Shown: positions 43,378 to 54,900 of the stretch, one piece after another
Numbering within the stretch: the first letter of the stretch is position 1
Layout: every line of letters starts with the position of its first letter
Assembly: GCA_022414725.1 (NCBI GenBank)
Contig: CM039462.1
Coordinates: 182,717,657-182,781,656 of the forward strand
Direction: 5' to 3'
DNA: 64,000 bases
From: Microglena sp. YARC
Taxonomy: Eukaryota > Chlorophyta > Chlorophyceae > Chlamydomonadales > Chlamydomonadaceae
Program-made: the position numbers and the translations under genes
Notes under the pieces: model-generated
The model's database searches: none
Told to the model about the DNA's origin: nothing
What the model saw: the letters and a program-made list of their open reading frames with translations, nothing else

Positions 43378-46300
43378 GTAAGTCCTTACCTCTAGAGGAA
43401 ACTACCCCCCACACACACTTATTACTTTGCCGGTTATTTACCCTCCCGTAAGTCCTTACCTCTGGAGGAAACTACCACACACACACACTTACCTACCCAC
43501 CCCCCCCCCCCCCCCATATCCCCCCCCACACACACACTTATTATTTTGCCGGTAATAACCCTCCTGTACGTCCCTTTTGGAGGAGTTCCCTAGTCACCTG
43601 ATGTATCTACGATATCGTACTTGACAACCCTAATCACTGTCTGTCTCATTCCCAAGTCCCATTCTAACTCATGGTGGTACTTAGCTTTGGCTGGCGAGTC
43701 AGACTGAGGAGCTGCTTAGAAGCTGCTGCTTTTAGCTGAAAAGAAAAACACTGGCACATATATCTCAACATATGTATTTGAGAGAAACACTTTGATTTGA
43801 CGTTACCCTTCTTCTATTGATCCTCGGCAAAGCTGAAGGAACTTTTTAGTAAACCCTAAACCCAAACCCTAGACCCTAGACAACATACATTGAGAGGAAA
43901 ATTTTGTTCTGACGCTGCCCTTCTTATATTGATATGCAGTGGTGCCTACCCTGGCTGAAGAAGAACGAGGTTCTCATTGCCGTTGTTGACAGCAGCTAGG
44001 ATTGTTGACAGCTGCTATGCTGGACTATGCTGGACTTTGGCCGTTGTTGACAGCTAGAACAATATTCAAGCAGATAAATGATTGCGTCTAATGGGTTGAA
44101 GTACAAGTACATGAACTTACATCGTTTCCAGAGTTAGGATAGTTGAGAGTTGCTATGCTGGACTTTGGCCGTTGTTGACAGTAGCTCGGATTGTTGACAG
44201 CAGCTATGCTGGAGCCTAGAAGCTGCTGCCTGTAGCTGAAAAGAAAAACTCTGGTTGTTGGCAGCAGCCAGTCTCGCTGGATGAGAAAGAAAACAAGGTT
44301 CTCACTGTGGGAGACCGAGGTTCTTGTTGCCATTATTGACAGCAGCTAGTCTCACTGGCTCTGTTTCACTTTGGGGCTACTCAGGGCAGCTTCCCACCAG
44401 CTCCAATAGCCAGCCACTGGATCAAACCCAATGCTTGCAGCTGCATTGGAATGCCTGTCGTAACAGCTTTCAGACGGACTAGCCAGCTTCAGGTTTGGCT
44501 CAAGGACAGGAAAAGGGAGCTGTCTAGAAGCTGCTACGTGTAGCCCACAAAACAAACAGTGCCTACTGGATGAAGAAGAAATAAGTTTATTATTATTATT
44601 ATTATTGTTATCATTATTATTATTTTAGTTGCGAAAGGTATCTCACCCCAAGAGTTGGGTCTCCTGACACAAACCAGCGACACCAAGGATTCAGTTTGAA
44701 TGGCGTTGCCACTCCTGCAAAAGAGTAGGCGCACTTTGGGATGAGAAAGAAGAAGAAAAACAGGAAGAACAAGGTTTTCATTGCTGTAGTTGACGGCAGC
44801 TAGAATAATTGTTACATGTGTATACTTATCTTTTAATGTCGACTGGAATATAATTGGAGACTTCAATGTGATGTTTGTATTCAATGCGATATTTTGTCTT
44901 TATGCTTACTTATGCTTGCTTGTTGCAATATTGCCTATCTATTGTTGAGGATTAGTTAGAAGACCCCTCCTGGATGTTGTGAAGCGGACTTGTCTTGGGT
45001 CAACAATGGCTTAGTTGATAACGTGATGTAATGATAACGCTTGGTAGGACGTGGTATTAAGAAAGCCCTGGCTTACGGCAGTGGAGAACTGGCTGCTGCT
45101 TTACCTGGACAGTGCTATCATGTTGGTTGACAGCAACCGCGAACAACGTACGGAACATGATGAACTGTTATCATCTTTAGGTGACTAACTGCCTGCCGAA
45201 TAAAATTCGCCCTCCCGTGCGAAACCCACGCCCCACAGAAACCAATGAGTTGAACCACCAGAATCCAGATGTACCTTGTGGCTGAAGGATCATCGAACTC
45301 ACGTAGACTTGAACTAGGTTACATAGCTAAAGCCAGCAATTTAGCTGCTCGCCGTCTTTGGCAGTAAAACAACAATAACCAGTAAAATGTTAACGCGAAC
45401 AAATCACTTTCTCATTTCCTTTTTCATTTTCTTTTTCACTTCTTCACGTTTAATGCGTACAATGCTCTTTAACATTTAGAAATTGAAATTGAAATTGAAA
45501 TTGTTACATCCGTGTAACATTTAGAATACAACGTCCCCCACTGCGAATTATAGCGAGTGAGGACTCAGAACATGGTAGTCCCCTTTAAAAAATAGTTATT
45601 GAACCCAGGAGGCGGGTCTCCCGACACAAAGCAGTGGCACCAAGGTATCAGTTCTAATGGCGTTTCCACTTCTACAAAAGAGCACCTCTCTAATCTCAGT
45701 TCTCAAAACTGCAAGGATTGTCAAAACATCGACATGGACAGATCACGTAGCACTTCTTCGCCAGATCCTATTCGCTATCCAAGAAGGAGGTGATGCTGTC
45801 CAGGCTGTTATTCTCTTTCAGTCTGTCCAGGTTGGTTGTTCTGGTGCTGGGTTTCTTTCTCTTAATAGTTATAATGCTGGAGGTCATTCAGGTAGAGATG
45901 CTGGTAGAAGGAGCCTAGTTGTCCGGGTTATCTGGGTAACTAGCGAGTTGCTCGCGATAACTCAATCACCCCCCCCACACACACACACACACAGGCAAAT
46001 CCACTTGCATGCACACGCAGACATGTATACACACACATGGTTCCCCCCTTGACAGTCCCAATGCGAGGATGCTAATAATGAACCCTGCATATTTTGAAGG
46101 TTGGGATTATGATTGGACATTCAGAATAATAATTGTTACACGGTGTTTGCTAACCGGTACACTGTCTTTTAAATGTTGCCTTCATACGAACTAGCCCCAG
46201 GAGGCTGAGGGTTTGTGTATATTTATATACACGGGTACGATATAAGTGTTTGTTGACGCAAAAAAGGAGATGGTGAACTTGCTTACAAAAAACGGAGTGT

Positions 46301-47830
46301 AAGAAGATGGAGACACCACAGACGAAATTGAAATTGAGATTGAAATTAAAATTGTTACATCCGTGTAATACGTTACTCACAGTCCACAGACGAAACAGTT
46401 TTTACAGCCTAGCCGGTGAAGGCGTAGCCAAATAGGCTACCGTAATTAGACTTTTCCAATTTCAATAGTGGGAAGGTCTATTGAAATTGAAATTGAAATT
46501 GTTACATCCGAGTAATGCGCCGCTCTCAGGACGTGAAGTTAGGGACACCACTGCGTAAGCCGGAGCTAGAAGTAGTCACCATAAATAATACTTTCAATAG
46601 TGGGAAGGTCTATATACAAGACGAGCACTGTTGAACTGCCCCACAATATATTGTTAACAACGGTTGCTCTGATACCAACCATGCTAGCAGGTTTATCACT
46701 AAACATGCCCAGCATGCTAGGTTAGTGGAAGGTCTATATACAAGACAAGCACTGTTGAACTGCCCCACGGTGACTATAGCTAGCTCCGGCTTACGCTATG
46801 GTGTCCTTAACTCCACGTCCTGTGAGTAACGGTATTACACGGATGTAACAATTTCAATTTCAATTTCAATTGAACTGCCCCACAATATATTGTTAACAAC
46901 GGGGCTACGGGCTCGTGTTACACAGATGATTTAACTTCAATTTACAGGCCACAATTGTTACTATAAATACAAGTAGATGGTACGGAATTGAAATTGCAAT
47001 TGTTACATCCGTGTAATACCGTTACTCAAAGGACGTGAGTAAATTTACAGGACACAATTGTTACTATAAATACAAATAGACAGTACGGCTTATTTCGAGG
47101 CGTGAGGTTGAGGGGGCCAGCCCGTTTGCTTTCACTGGGTCCAACCACTTATACTAAAAACAAAATTGTTACTATTCTATATACATTGATAAATACCGGT
47201 ATGTCAGATATCATCATCATGCCAACTCTGAGCATATTCAAAAATGTTCAAATGCATCATATGGTATCGAACGTATGCTATGTATAGCAGCAAAATACCA
47301 GCCTTCCTGGAGCTATCCTAGCTCGTTTTAAGACCTGGGAAAGTCATTAAACTGCCTAACCCTCTGATATGCTCCCTTAGTCCCTCGCTTCCGTGGGTAT
47401 CGCACAGGGGGACTTGGAATTGGAAGACGGTGAGCAGCCCAGAGTTGGCTGAAAAATATGTAACAATTCAAATTCAAATTCTAGCTCGTTTCAAGTCCAC
47501 ACACACACACAACTGTGCATACCTAGATCACATACATCACGCTCATTCATACAGCCGTATGCAAGTAGCATACATAATTTCTTACTGGAGCCATGTGACC
47601 AAGTTCAAGTCCATATGTAAGGCTGAAATCGCTGCAGTCCAAACTCAAAGTCCCTCAACTCCGTCAACGTACGGGCGAATTTGGAGTCCAGTAGGGATCC
47701 AGGATAATGTTACCATCATCAGCAAGGACGGCCTTCTTTCAAGGCTGGACACAAATAATAAGGCAATAACAAATTCTGCGATCATAACATCAATGTTGAC
47801 CACAATTCAAGGCTGGCACGAGGTAGATTG
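43378..47830. repeat. Second copy of the repeat-rich middle region
   Basis: Counterpart of 25247-29700: exon 5 and exon 6 edge copies, TIR element (about 44370-44551), ATT run, SINE-like copy, the unassigned open segment (about 45680-45833) and the AATTG-tailed inverted repeats. Only small indels and substitutions separate it from copy 1. Confidence 0.85.
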
Positions 47831-48640
47831 ACACCTCTCATATTTGCACTAAACTCATGGCTTGACTTGATTGAGCTGGCCACTGAACTCATGGCTTGGC
47901 TTGATTGATCTGGCCATGAGCTGGCCACTGAACTCATGGCTTGGCTTGATTGAGCTAGCCATGAGCTGGCCACTGAACTCATGGCTTGGCTTGATTGAGC
48001 TGGCCATGAGCGACTGCATGGTTTCTAAGCCACGACTTTCGATTGAGAAAAGAGTTTGCGTGACGTGATCAACGCACTGCTACTGTTTTGGGCTTAGCTA
48101 GACTGAGCTGGCCATGAGCAACAGAAAAAGAGTTTGCATGACGCGATCAACGCACTGCTATTTGTTTTGGGCTTGCCTTGATAGAGCTGGCCATGAGCAA
48201 CTGAAAGAAGAGTTTGCATGCCGCTATCAACAGACTGCTATTTGTTTTGGGCTTGCCTTGATAGAGCTGGCCATGAGCAACTGAAAGAAGAGTTTGCATG
48301 CCGCTATCAACAGACTGCTATTTGTTTTGGGCTTGCCTTGATAGAGCTGGCCATGAGCAACTGAAAGAAGAGTTTGCATGCCGCGATCAACACACTGCTA
48401 TTTGTTTGCCTGCTCATGTTGTACCAGTGCTGACCAGGGTACTTCAGGGGGACCCCCACTCCCCCAGCTCTATGGGGTCTGGGATCAGGTACTTCAGGAG
48501 GACCCCCACTCCCCCAGATCTATGGGGTCTGGGATCAGGGTACTTCAGGAGGACCCCCGCTCCCCCAGCTCTATGGGGTCTGGGATCAGGGTACACGCAC
48601 TATGGGGTCTGGAATCAGGGTACTTCAGGAGGACCCCCAG
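47831..48640 (+). repeat. Second copies of the GAGCTGGCC and GGTACTTCAGG arrays
   Basis: Counterpart of 29700-30500. One unit near 48487 reads ATCAGGTACTTC instead of ATCAGGGTACTTC, a G-run change. Confidence 0.85.
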
Positions 48641-48814
48641 CTCTGCTGCCTGAGGCGCAACCAATTGTATAGCCTGCGTCCTGCAACGCAACGGACACGT
48701 CCTCCTGGTCAACGGACCCTCCCCACGTTGCGTCCTGCTACGACGCGGCAGACCCTTCGACCTTGCGCCTGTGACGGAAGACGCAGCATCCTGAACAACC
48801 CAGGTGCTGACCAG

Positions 48815-48918
48815 CGGATGAAAGATGATATCCTTGGTGATAACGTGGGTAGAGCTACTTTCTTGGATATCACTGTTGGCCAGGTGATGCAAGCTCCCAA
48901 AGGCAAAGCTAATCCTCA
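48815..48918 (+). CDS. Unassigned exon, second copy
   Basis: Counterpart of 30680-30783, with the same acceptor, reading frame and GTAAGT donor. Its conservation between copies says little because the whole unit is nearly identical. Confidence 0.35.
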
Positions 48919-49179
48919 GTAAGTCAACGAGTTCCTGATAAACAAGTTGAAGTTGATGCCTGGGCCTGGGCAGAAAGTTGGGCCTGGGCCTGGTCCAGTG
49001 CCAAAAAAGTGGGCCTGGGTCAGTGCCTGAAAGTTGGGCTTGTGCCAAAAATTTAAAGTTCATGTCTGGGCCAGTCTTGCATGTGCTGGCGCTTCCAGCA
49101 GCCACCTTCAGTGTGTCAAAGGCGTGGCCTGTCTTGTTTGTTGTCACAGTCCAGGGGTAGGCCAAATAGGCTAAAGGAT

Positions 49180-50657
49180 TCACCCAATCGTGACAGGAGG
49201 GGCAAAAAACGGAAAAGCACTGGTGAACTGAACCCCAAACAATCGTTTTACCGACGGGGAACTGAGTTCGTGCTACAGTAATAATTGATGGCTTCATGGA
49301 GAAGGCAACACATGGCACCAGCATCTCCATGGCTTGTTCAGATCCTGGGTCTGACTGATTCTTGGGGAAGGACGCCCTCAACCTCCCCCACTCGGTCTGC
49401 GGTGAATCAGGCAACACATGGCAAGGCGGAGGCAACGCATAACCTCATCACCTTGGGCTGGTCGAAGAGGGAGCAGGGGGAGAAGGAGCTGGAGGAGCGG
49501 GAGTTGGAGGTGGAGAGGGAAGAGGATTGGAAGGAGGCAGAGATACAGAGGTAGGAAGGGTAGAGGGAGGGGGGAGGGAGGGTAGGAGGGGGAGTTGGAG
49601 GGGGGGAGGAGAGGGCAGGGTGTCAGAGTGGGCCGTGGAGTCCATGCGCAGGCTTGCTGCCACTCCGTTGAGTAATTCTGCCCTGACAGAGTCGAGGCTT
49701 TCCAGCACTTCCTGGATGTGCTGATCCATGGAGGTCTTGCTACCGGGGGGCTCCAAAGTGTACAGGGTGGCCTGCAGAGGAGACGGGGGAGTGGAGGTTG
49801 ATAACGTGTTGGACATTGTGTTGGCTGGATGATGGTGATGGTGTTGATGATGATGGAAGGTCTGGGCTGTTACCCTGGCTGGAAGTGAGCATGATAGAGC
49901 ATGATTCGATGCCACGCAACACTGTGTGTGCCCTTACATCGATCAGGGTGAACGCCAGGGTATCGAGCTCCTCATCCAGCGCAGATACCTTGTCCTTATC
50001 CAAGGTTGGGTTTACTCCGAGGCTTGCATTGAGCAATTCAGCCTTGACAGTGTCGAGGCTTGCCAGCACCTCATGGACGTTGAAGTCCATTGAGGCTTTG
50101 CTAACGGGGGGCTCCATACCTGTGTACAGGCTAGCCTGCAGAGGGGACGAGGAAGAGTAGGTTGATGAAGTGCTGGACATTGCTTTGTTTGAATGATGGT
50201 GGTGCCGTGGTGGTGTTGGTGATGATAGTGATGATGGTGATGATGGTGATGGTTATGGTGATGTTGATGGTGGTGGTGATGATGATGGAAGGTCTAGGCT
50301 GTTACACTGGCTGTGAGTGAGCATGATAGAGCATGATTCAATGCCACGCAACGCTGCATGTGCCCTTACCTCGAGCAGGGTGAACGCCAGGGTATCGAGC
50401 GCCTCGTTCAGCCAAGCTACCTTGCTTGGCTTTACTTCAAGGCTCGCCTTGCGCAATTCAGCCTTGACAGTGTCGAGGCTTGCCAGCACTTCCTCGATTG
50501 AGGTATCGCTGCCAGGGGGCATCATGCTTGTCGATAATGCCGCGGGCGCATTTGGAGTCCAATATATGACCAGGACAAATACCATTATCATCGCCAGGCT
50601 GGTGAGAGGGGAAAATGCAAACATCATCATCATCATCAGCAGCAGCAGCATCGTCAT
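49180..50657 (-). CDS. Unknown membrane-anchored protein gene, second copy
   Basis: Exons are 50657-50370, 50135-49938 and 49771-49452, then the downstream part. The first two are the same as in copy 1. The third is 320 bases against 324 in copy 1 because G runs differ (49571-49622), so its Ser/Pro-rich tail is out of frame relative to copy 1. Whether this is decay or a base-calling error cannot be told here. Confidence 0.45.
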
Positions 50658-51953
50658 CAGGCTGGGGTAGGGGAGTCAGAGGGGAAAAGGAGAGAGAGAG
50701 CGAGTTGCTCTGTTACAGATTGCAGGTTGCAGGTTGCAGGTTGTAGGCAAGGGTTGCGGAACAGGGAGTAGCGTTATAACGCGACGCGTTGAGCGATTGG
50801 GTGCAGGGGAGATAATGAGTTATTCCTTCCCGCTGCTGCTTTTATAGCGCGTATGTAGGGCGTGTGCACATGTTAGGGCGTACGCGTATCTAGATGCGAA
50901 TGTGGAAGCTACCGTTTTTGTTTGGAAACCTCACGGCGAGTGATCAACCTCGAGTCGGGAATCCCACGGGATTTCCTTCCCCGATGACCCAGAATCGGTT
51001 CGAATTCGGTTCGAATTCGAGCAGGAGCTGACAAACCAGAGTTGGTTAGTGGTCGGTTGACCACTGCTATCGCCACGCCCCGCGCCCCAGGGCCTGAGCA
51101 ACCGGAGTCACTGGAGTCGCATTGAATTTGAGTAGGAGCTGGGACAGAGTTGGCTACTCGGCTGATCCCCTGTGCACCCACCATGCGATTGCCGCAGCCT
51201 CTCGTAAGGCCTGGGCAGTAAGGTGATCATCGCGTACCTTCTGCTGCTAATGCGACTAAGGTCGGTAGGCCTATCTTGCTGGGCACATGTTGATTCTTGA
51301 CCTAGCTGTCGGAAAACGTTTTTTAATTTGGCAGATCAGTCAGACCATCAATTATGTGATCGCGGACGGAGTCGATTTGTCGACTTCGAAGAAAAGGAGC
51401 GCGGAGCTGTTCCCTTGTACACGTGTCGACGATTGACTTGGCTTCAGTTAGTGGTATAGAAACCAGCCGAGGCACGAGCAAATCCAGAGAGCAAATCTTA
51501 GTGCTTCACCGGCCGAACCTGTTCCCACCAGTCGATAACGCAAGGCTACCTGCAATCCGAGCCACGCCAATCTAGAATCCTTTTCCATTTGCATGGACTT
51601 ACCCTCACCCCTTGACTTCATCTTCCCATGAGCCTTGCCCAGGGCTTCTCTATCAGTAGCCAGCCAGGAGAGCTGCCTAGAAGCTGCTGCTCGTAGCCAA
51701 AAGGACACTGGCCTGGCCCACTGGCTATTGAATGCATCACGAAGGTCAGATCCTGCCAGGGTTGTTCAAGGAAACTTCAGAATCTATGTTTCATGATCCA
51801 ACAGCTAGGTTAGGGTCCCAAATCTACGTTACATGAGCAAAAACATCTACGTCTCATGAGCCAAAATCTACGTTTCCAACGTGACAACCCCTCCAAAATC
51901 TGTGTGAGACGTGAAGGGCAGTTCGCCTGACTGCGTATCAGACCCAAGGAGCC

Positions 51954-54900
51954 ATGGACATCAGCGATCTGGAGGAGCATGAGAGGGGTCTGGCCGTGTA
52001 GCCACAGATATAATTGAGGCACAAGGCCAGGCCAAGGCACAGGCACAGGGCAGTGGGCCAGGCTACACAGGCAAAGACAACCGTGATGTAAGGGTGCATG
52101 AGAGGGGGGTCTGGCCGTGTAGCAGAAGACACTTCTGAGGCTAGGGCACAAGGCAGTGTGCCAGGCTACACAGGCAAAGGCAGCAGTGACGCAAGGAGTG
52201 AGGTGCACGACCTAAGCGAAGGGGCTCAGCGTGATGTGCACACACGTGTGGCTGCACAAGCACAGGCACAGGGCAGTGGGCCAATTTACACAGGCAAAGG
52301 CAGCAGTGACACAAGGAGTGAGGTGCAGGACCTAAGCAAAGGGGCTCAGCGTGATGGGCACACAGCGGTGGCTGCACAGGCACAGGCACAAGGCAGTGAG
52401 ACAGGCTACGTAGGCACAAACAACCGTGGTGCTGGGGCTCAGAGTGATGTGCACCAGCTACCAACACATGTCTGGGTCCAAGTTTCTGACACTCTGTGAT
52501 GTCGATACATTATGGAGCATGACAGCCACATGCAGGTAGATTGTTTTTTTGTTTTTTTTTAAATTTGAATTCGAATTTGAATTGATACATGGTTCTCCAG
52601 CTAACTCTGGGGTGCTCACCGTCTGCCAATTCCGAGTCCCCCCGTGTAATAGCCACGGAAACCAGGGAGTACACAAAGCGGATTAGATATTTAAAACACT
52701 TGACAGTCAGTACCAATATTTTAGCCACACGTCGCATGAAGGAGTCCCTACCGCCTGGAGGGTGACACGTACTATGTCTGCCATGGTGACTTTCCCCAGC
52801 TGCGGTGTACGGGAGGGTCCCCTTAACACCATGCCCCTCCAGGCGTTTTTTTGTTGCCAGCCAATTTCAGGTAGAATTGAATATCATATGATACACGGTA
52901 CAATTTGAGTACTAAACCGCATCTTATCGCGTCTTATCGTATGTATTGATATATTGTATCGTATGATCGTATCATACCGTATGTATTGGCATGTCGTATC
53001 GTATGATCGTGATGTGTTGATCGTATCATACCGTATGTATTGATACATTATATTGTATGATTGTATGATCGTGATATGTTGATCGTATCATATTGAAATA
53101 TCGTACGATATCATACTTAACAACCCTAACTATAAAGAAACTGTCCTCTTTCCACAAGGGGTTTCACCCAATACGCACCGACCCTACGCCACGACTGTTT
53201 GGTTGTCCTCCTCAAGAGGGCGGGAGCCCCCAGGGTCACCTTGTTGTCCGTATGTGCGTGTAACCGTCTGACTGGAACGAAGCCTGGCACACCAACCAAC
53301 GGTCTCGTAACTAACTCGCTTCCGTTGCCACCTGTCGCTCTGTTGCGAACACTCTCTGCCAATTTTTAGCGTCGCTTGCGATGTTGCATAGAATTTGGCT
53401 GTTTGGTTGTTGCAGAATAGGCCAATGGATATGCTCATAAACATCACCACCTCCTCCCAAACCACAACGATCATGCCCACCCCAACCCCCAAGCCCCCAA
53501 CCCCTCCTCCCCATCACCACCTCCTCCCAAACCACAACGATCATGCCCACCCCAACCCCCAAGCCCCCAACCCTCCTCCCCATCACCACCTCCTCCCCAA
53601 CCCCAATCACAACCATCATGCCCACCCAACCCCCAAGCCCCCAACCCCTCCTCCCCATCACCACCTCCTCCCCAACCACAACCACAACCATCATGCCCAC
53701 CCCAACCCCCAAGCCCCCAACCCCTCCTCCCCATCACCACCTCCTCCCCAACCCCAACCACAACCATCATGCCCACCCCAACCCCCAAGCCCCCAACCCC
53801 TCCTCCCCATCACCACCTCCTCCCCAACCCCAACCACAACGATCATGCCCACCCCAACCCCAAGCCCCCAACCCCTCCTCCCCATCACCACCTCCTCCCC
53901 AACCCCAACCACATCCATCATGCCCACCCAACCCCCAAGCCCCAACCCCTCCTCCCCATCACCACCTCCTCCCCAACCCCAACCACATCCATCATGCCCA
54001 CCCAACCCCCAAGCCCCCAACCCCTCCTCCCCATCACCACCTCCTCCCCAACCCCAACCACAACCATCATGCCCACCTAACCTCCAAGCCCCCAACCCCT
54101 CCTTCCCATCACCACGTCCTCCCCAACGCCAACCACAACCATCATGCCCACCCAACCTCCAAGCCCCCAACCCCTCCAGCCAACCACCATCACCATCACC
54201 ACCACCACCATCACCATCACCACCACCACCATCACCATCACCACTATCACTATCACCACCACCACCATCACCACCATCACCACCTCCACCACCACCATCA
54301 CCACCACCACCACCACCACCACCACCATCACCATCACCACCACCACCACCACCACCACCATCACCACGCCCATCAACGCCCCATATAAAGCAACTGTCTT
54401 CTTCCCACAGGGGGCTTCACCCAAAACGCACTGACCCTACACCATGGCTGTTTGGTTGTTACATAACTGGCCCGTGGATGTGCTCCTGAACATCACCATC
54501 ACCTCCCCAACCCCAACCGCAACCATCATGCCCACCCAACCCCCAAGCCCCCAAACCCCTCCTCCCCATCTCCACCTCCTCTCCAACCCAACCCCAACCA
54601 TCATGCCCACCCCCAACCTCCAAGCCTCCAACCCCTCCGCCCAACCGCTGTCAACACCATCACCACCACCATCATCGTCCCCTATAAAGCAATTGTCTTC
54701 TTCCCACAGGGGGTTTCACCTGATACGCACCGACCCTTACGCCATCGCTGTTTGGTTGTTCAACAATAAGCCAGTGGATGTGCTCCTCTACGTATTCAAA
54801 ATCTGTGGCTCAAGCACGCAGCTTGAAGTTATGCATCAGCTGCTCGTATTGGGTAGGTTTTGGTGTTGAGTATGAGGCCCATGGACTGGATTGCAAGCAT

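Larger units (their letters stand above)
38103..43999 (+). pseudogene. SOUL/HBP gene, duplicated 3' part (exons 3-6 without exons 1-2)
   Basis: Exon equivalents are 38103-38198, 39621-39713, 43234-43377 and 43940-43999, with the same borders as copy 1. Exons 1 and 2 and the promoter are not duplicated, so no complete product can come from this copy alone. Coding differences from copy 1 are minimal (one C/A change in exon 4). The out-of-frame start of exon 3 is shared by both copies, so a random sequencing error there is unlikely. It lies downstream of the truncated F-box copy on the same strand, so readthrough splicing between the two is possible. Confidence 0.8.
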
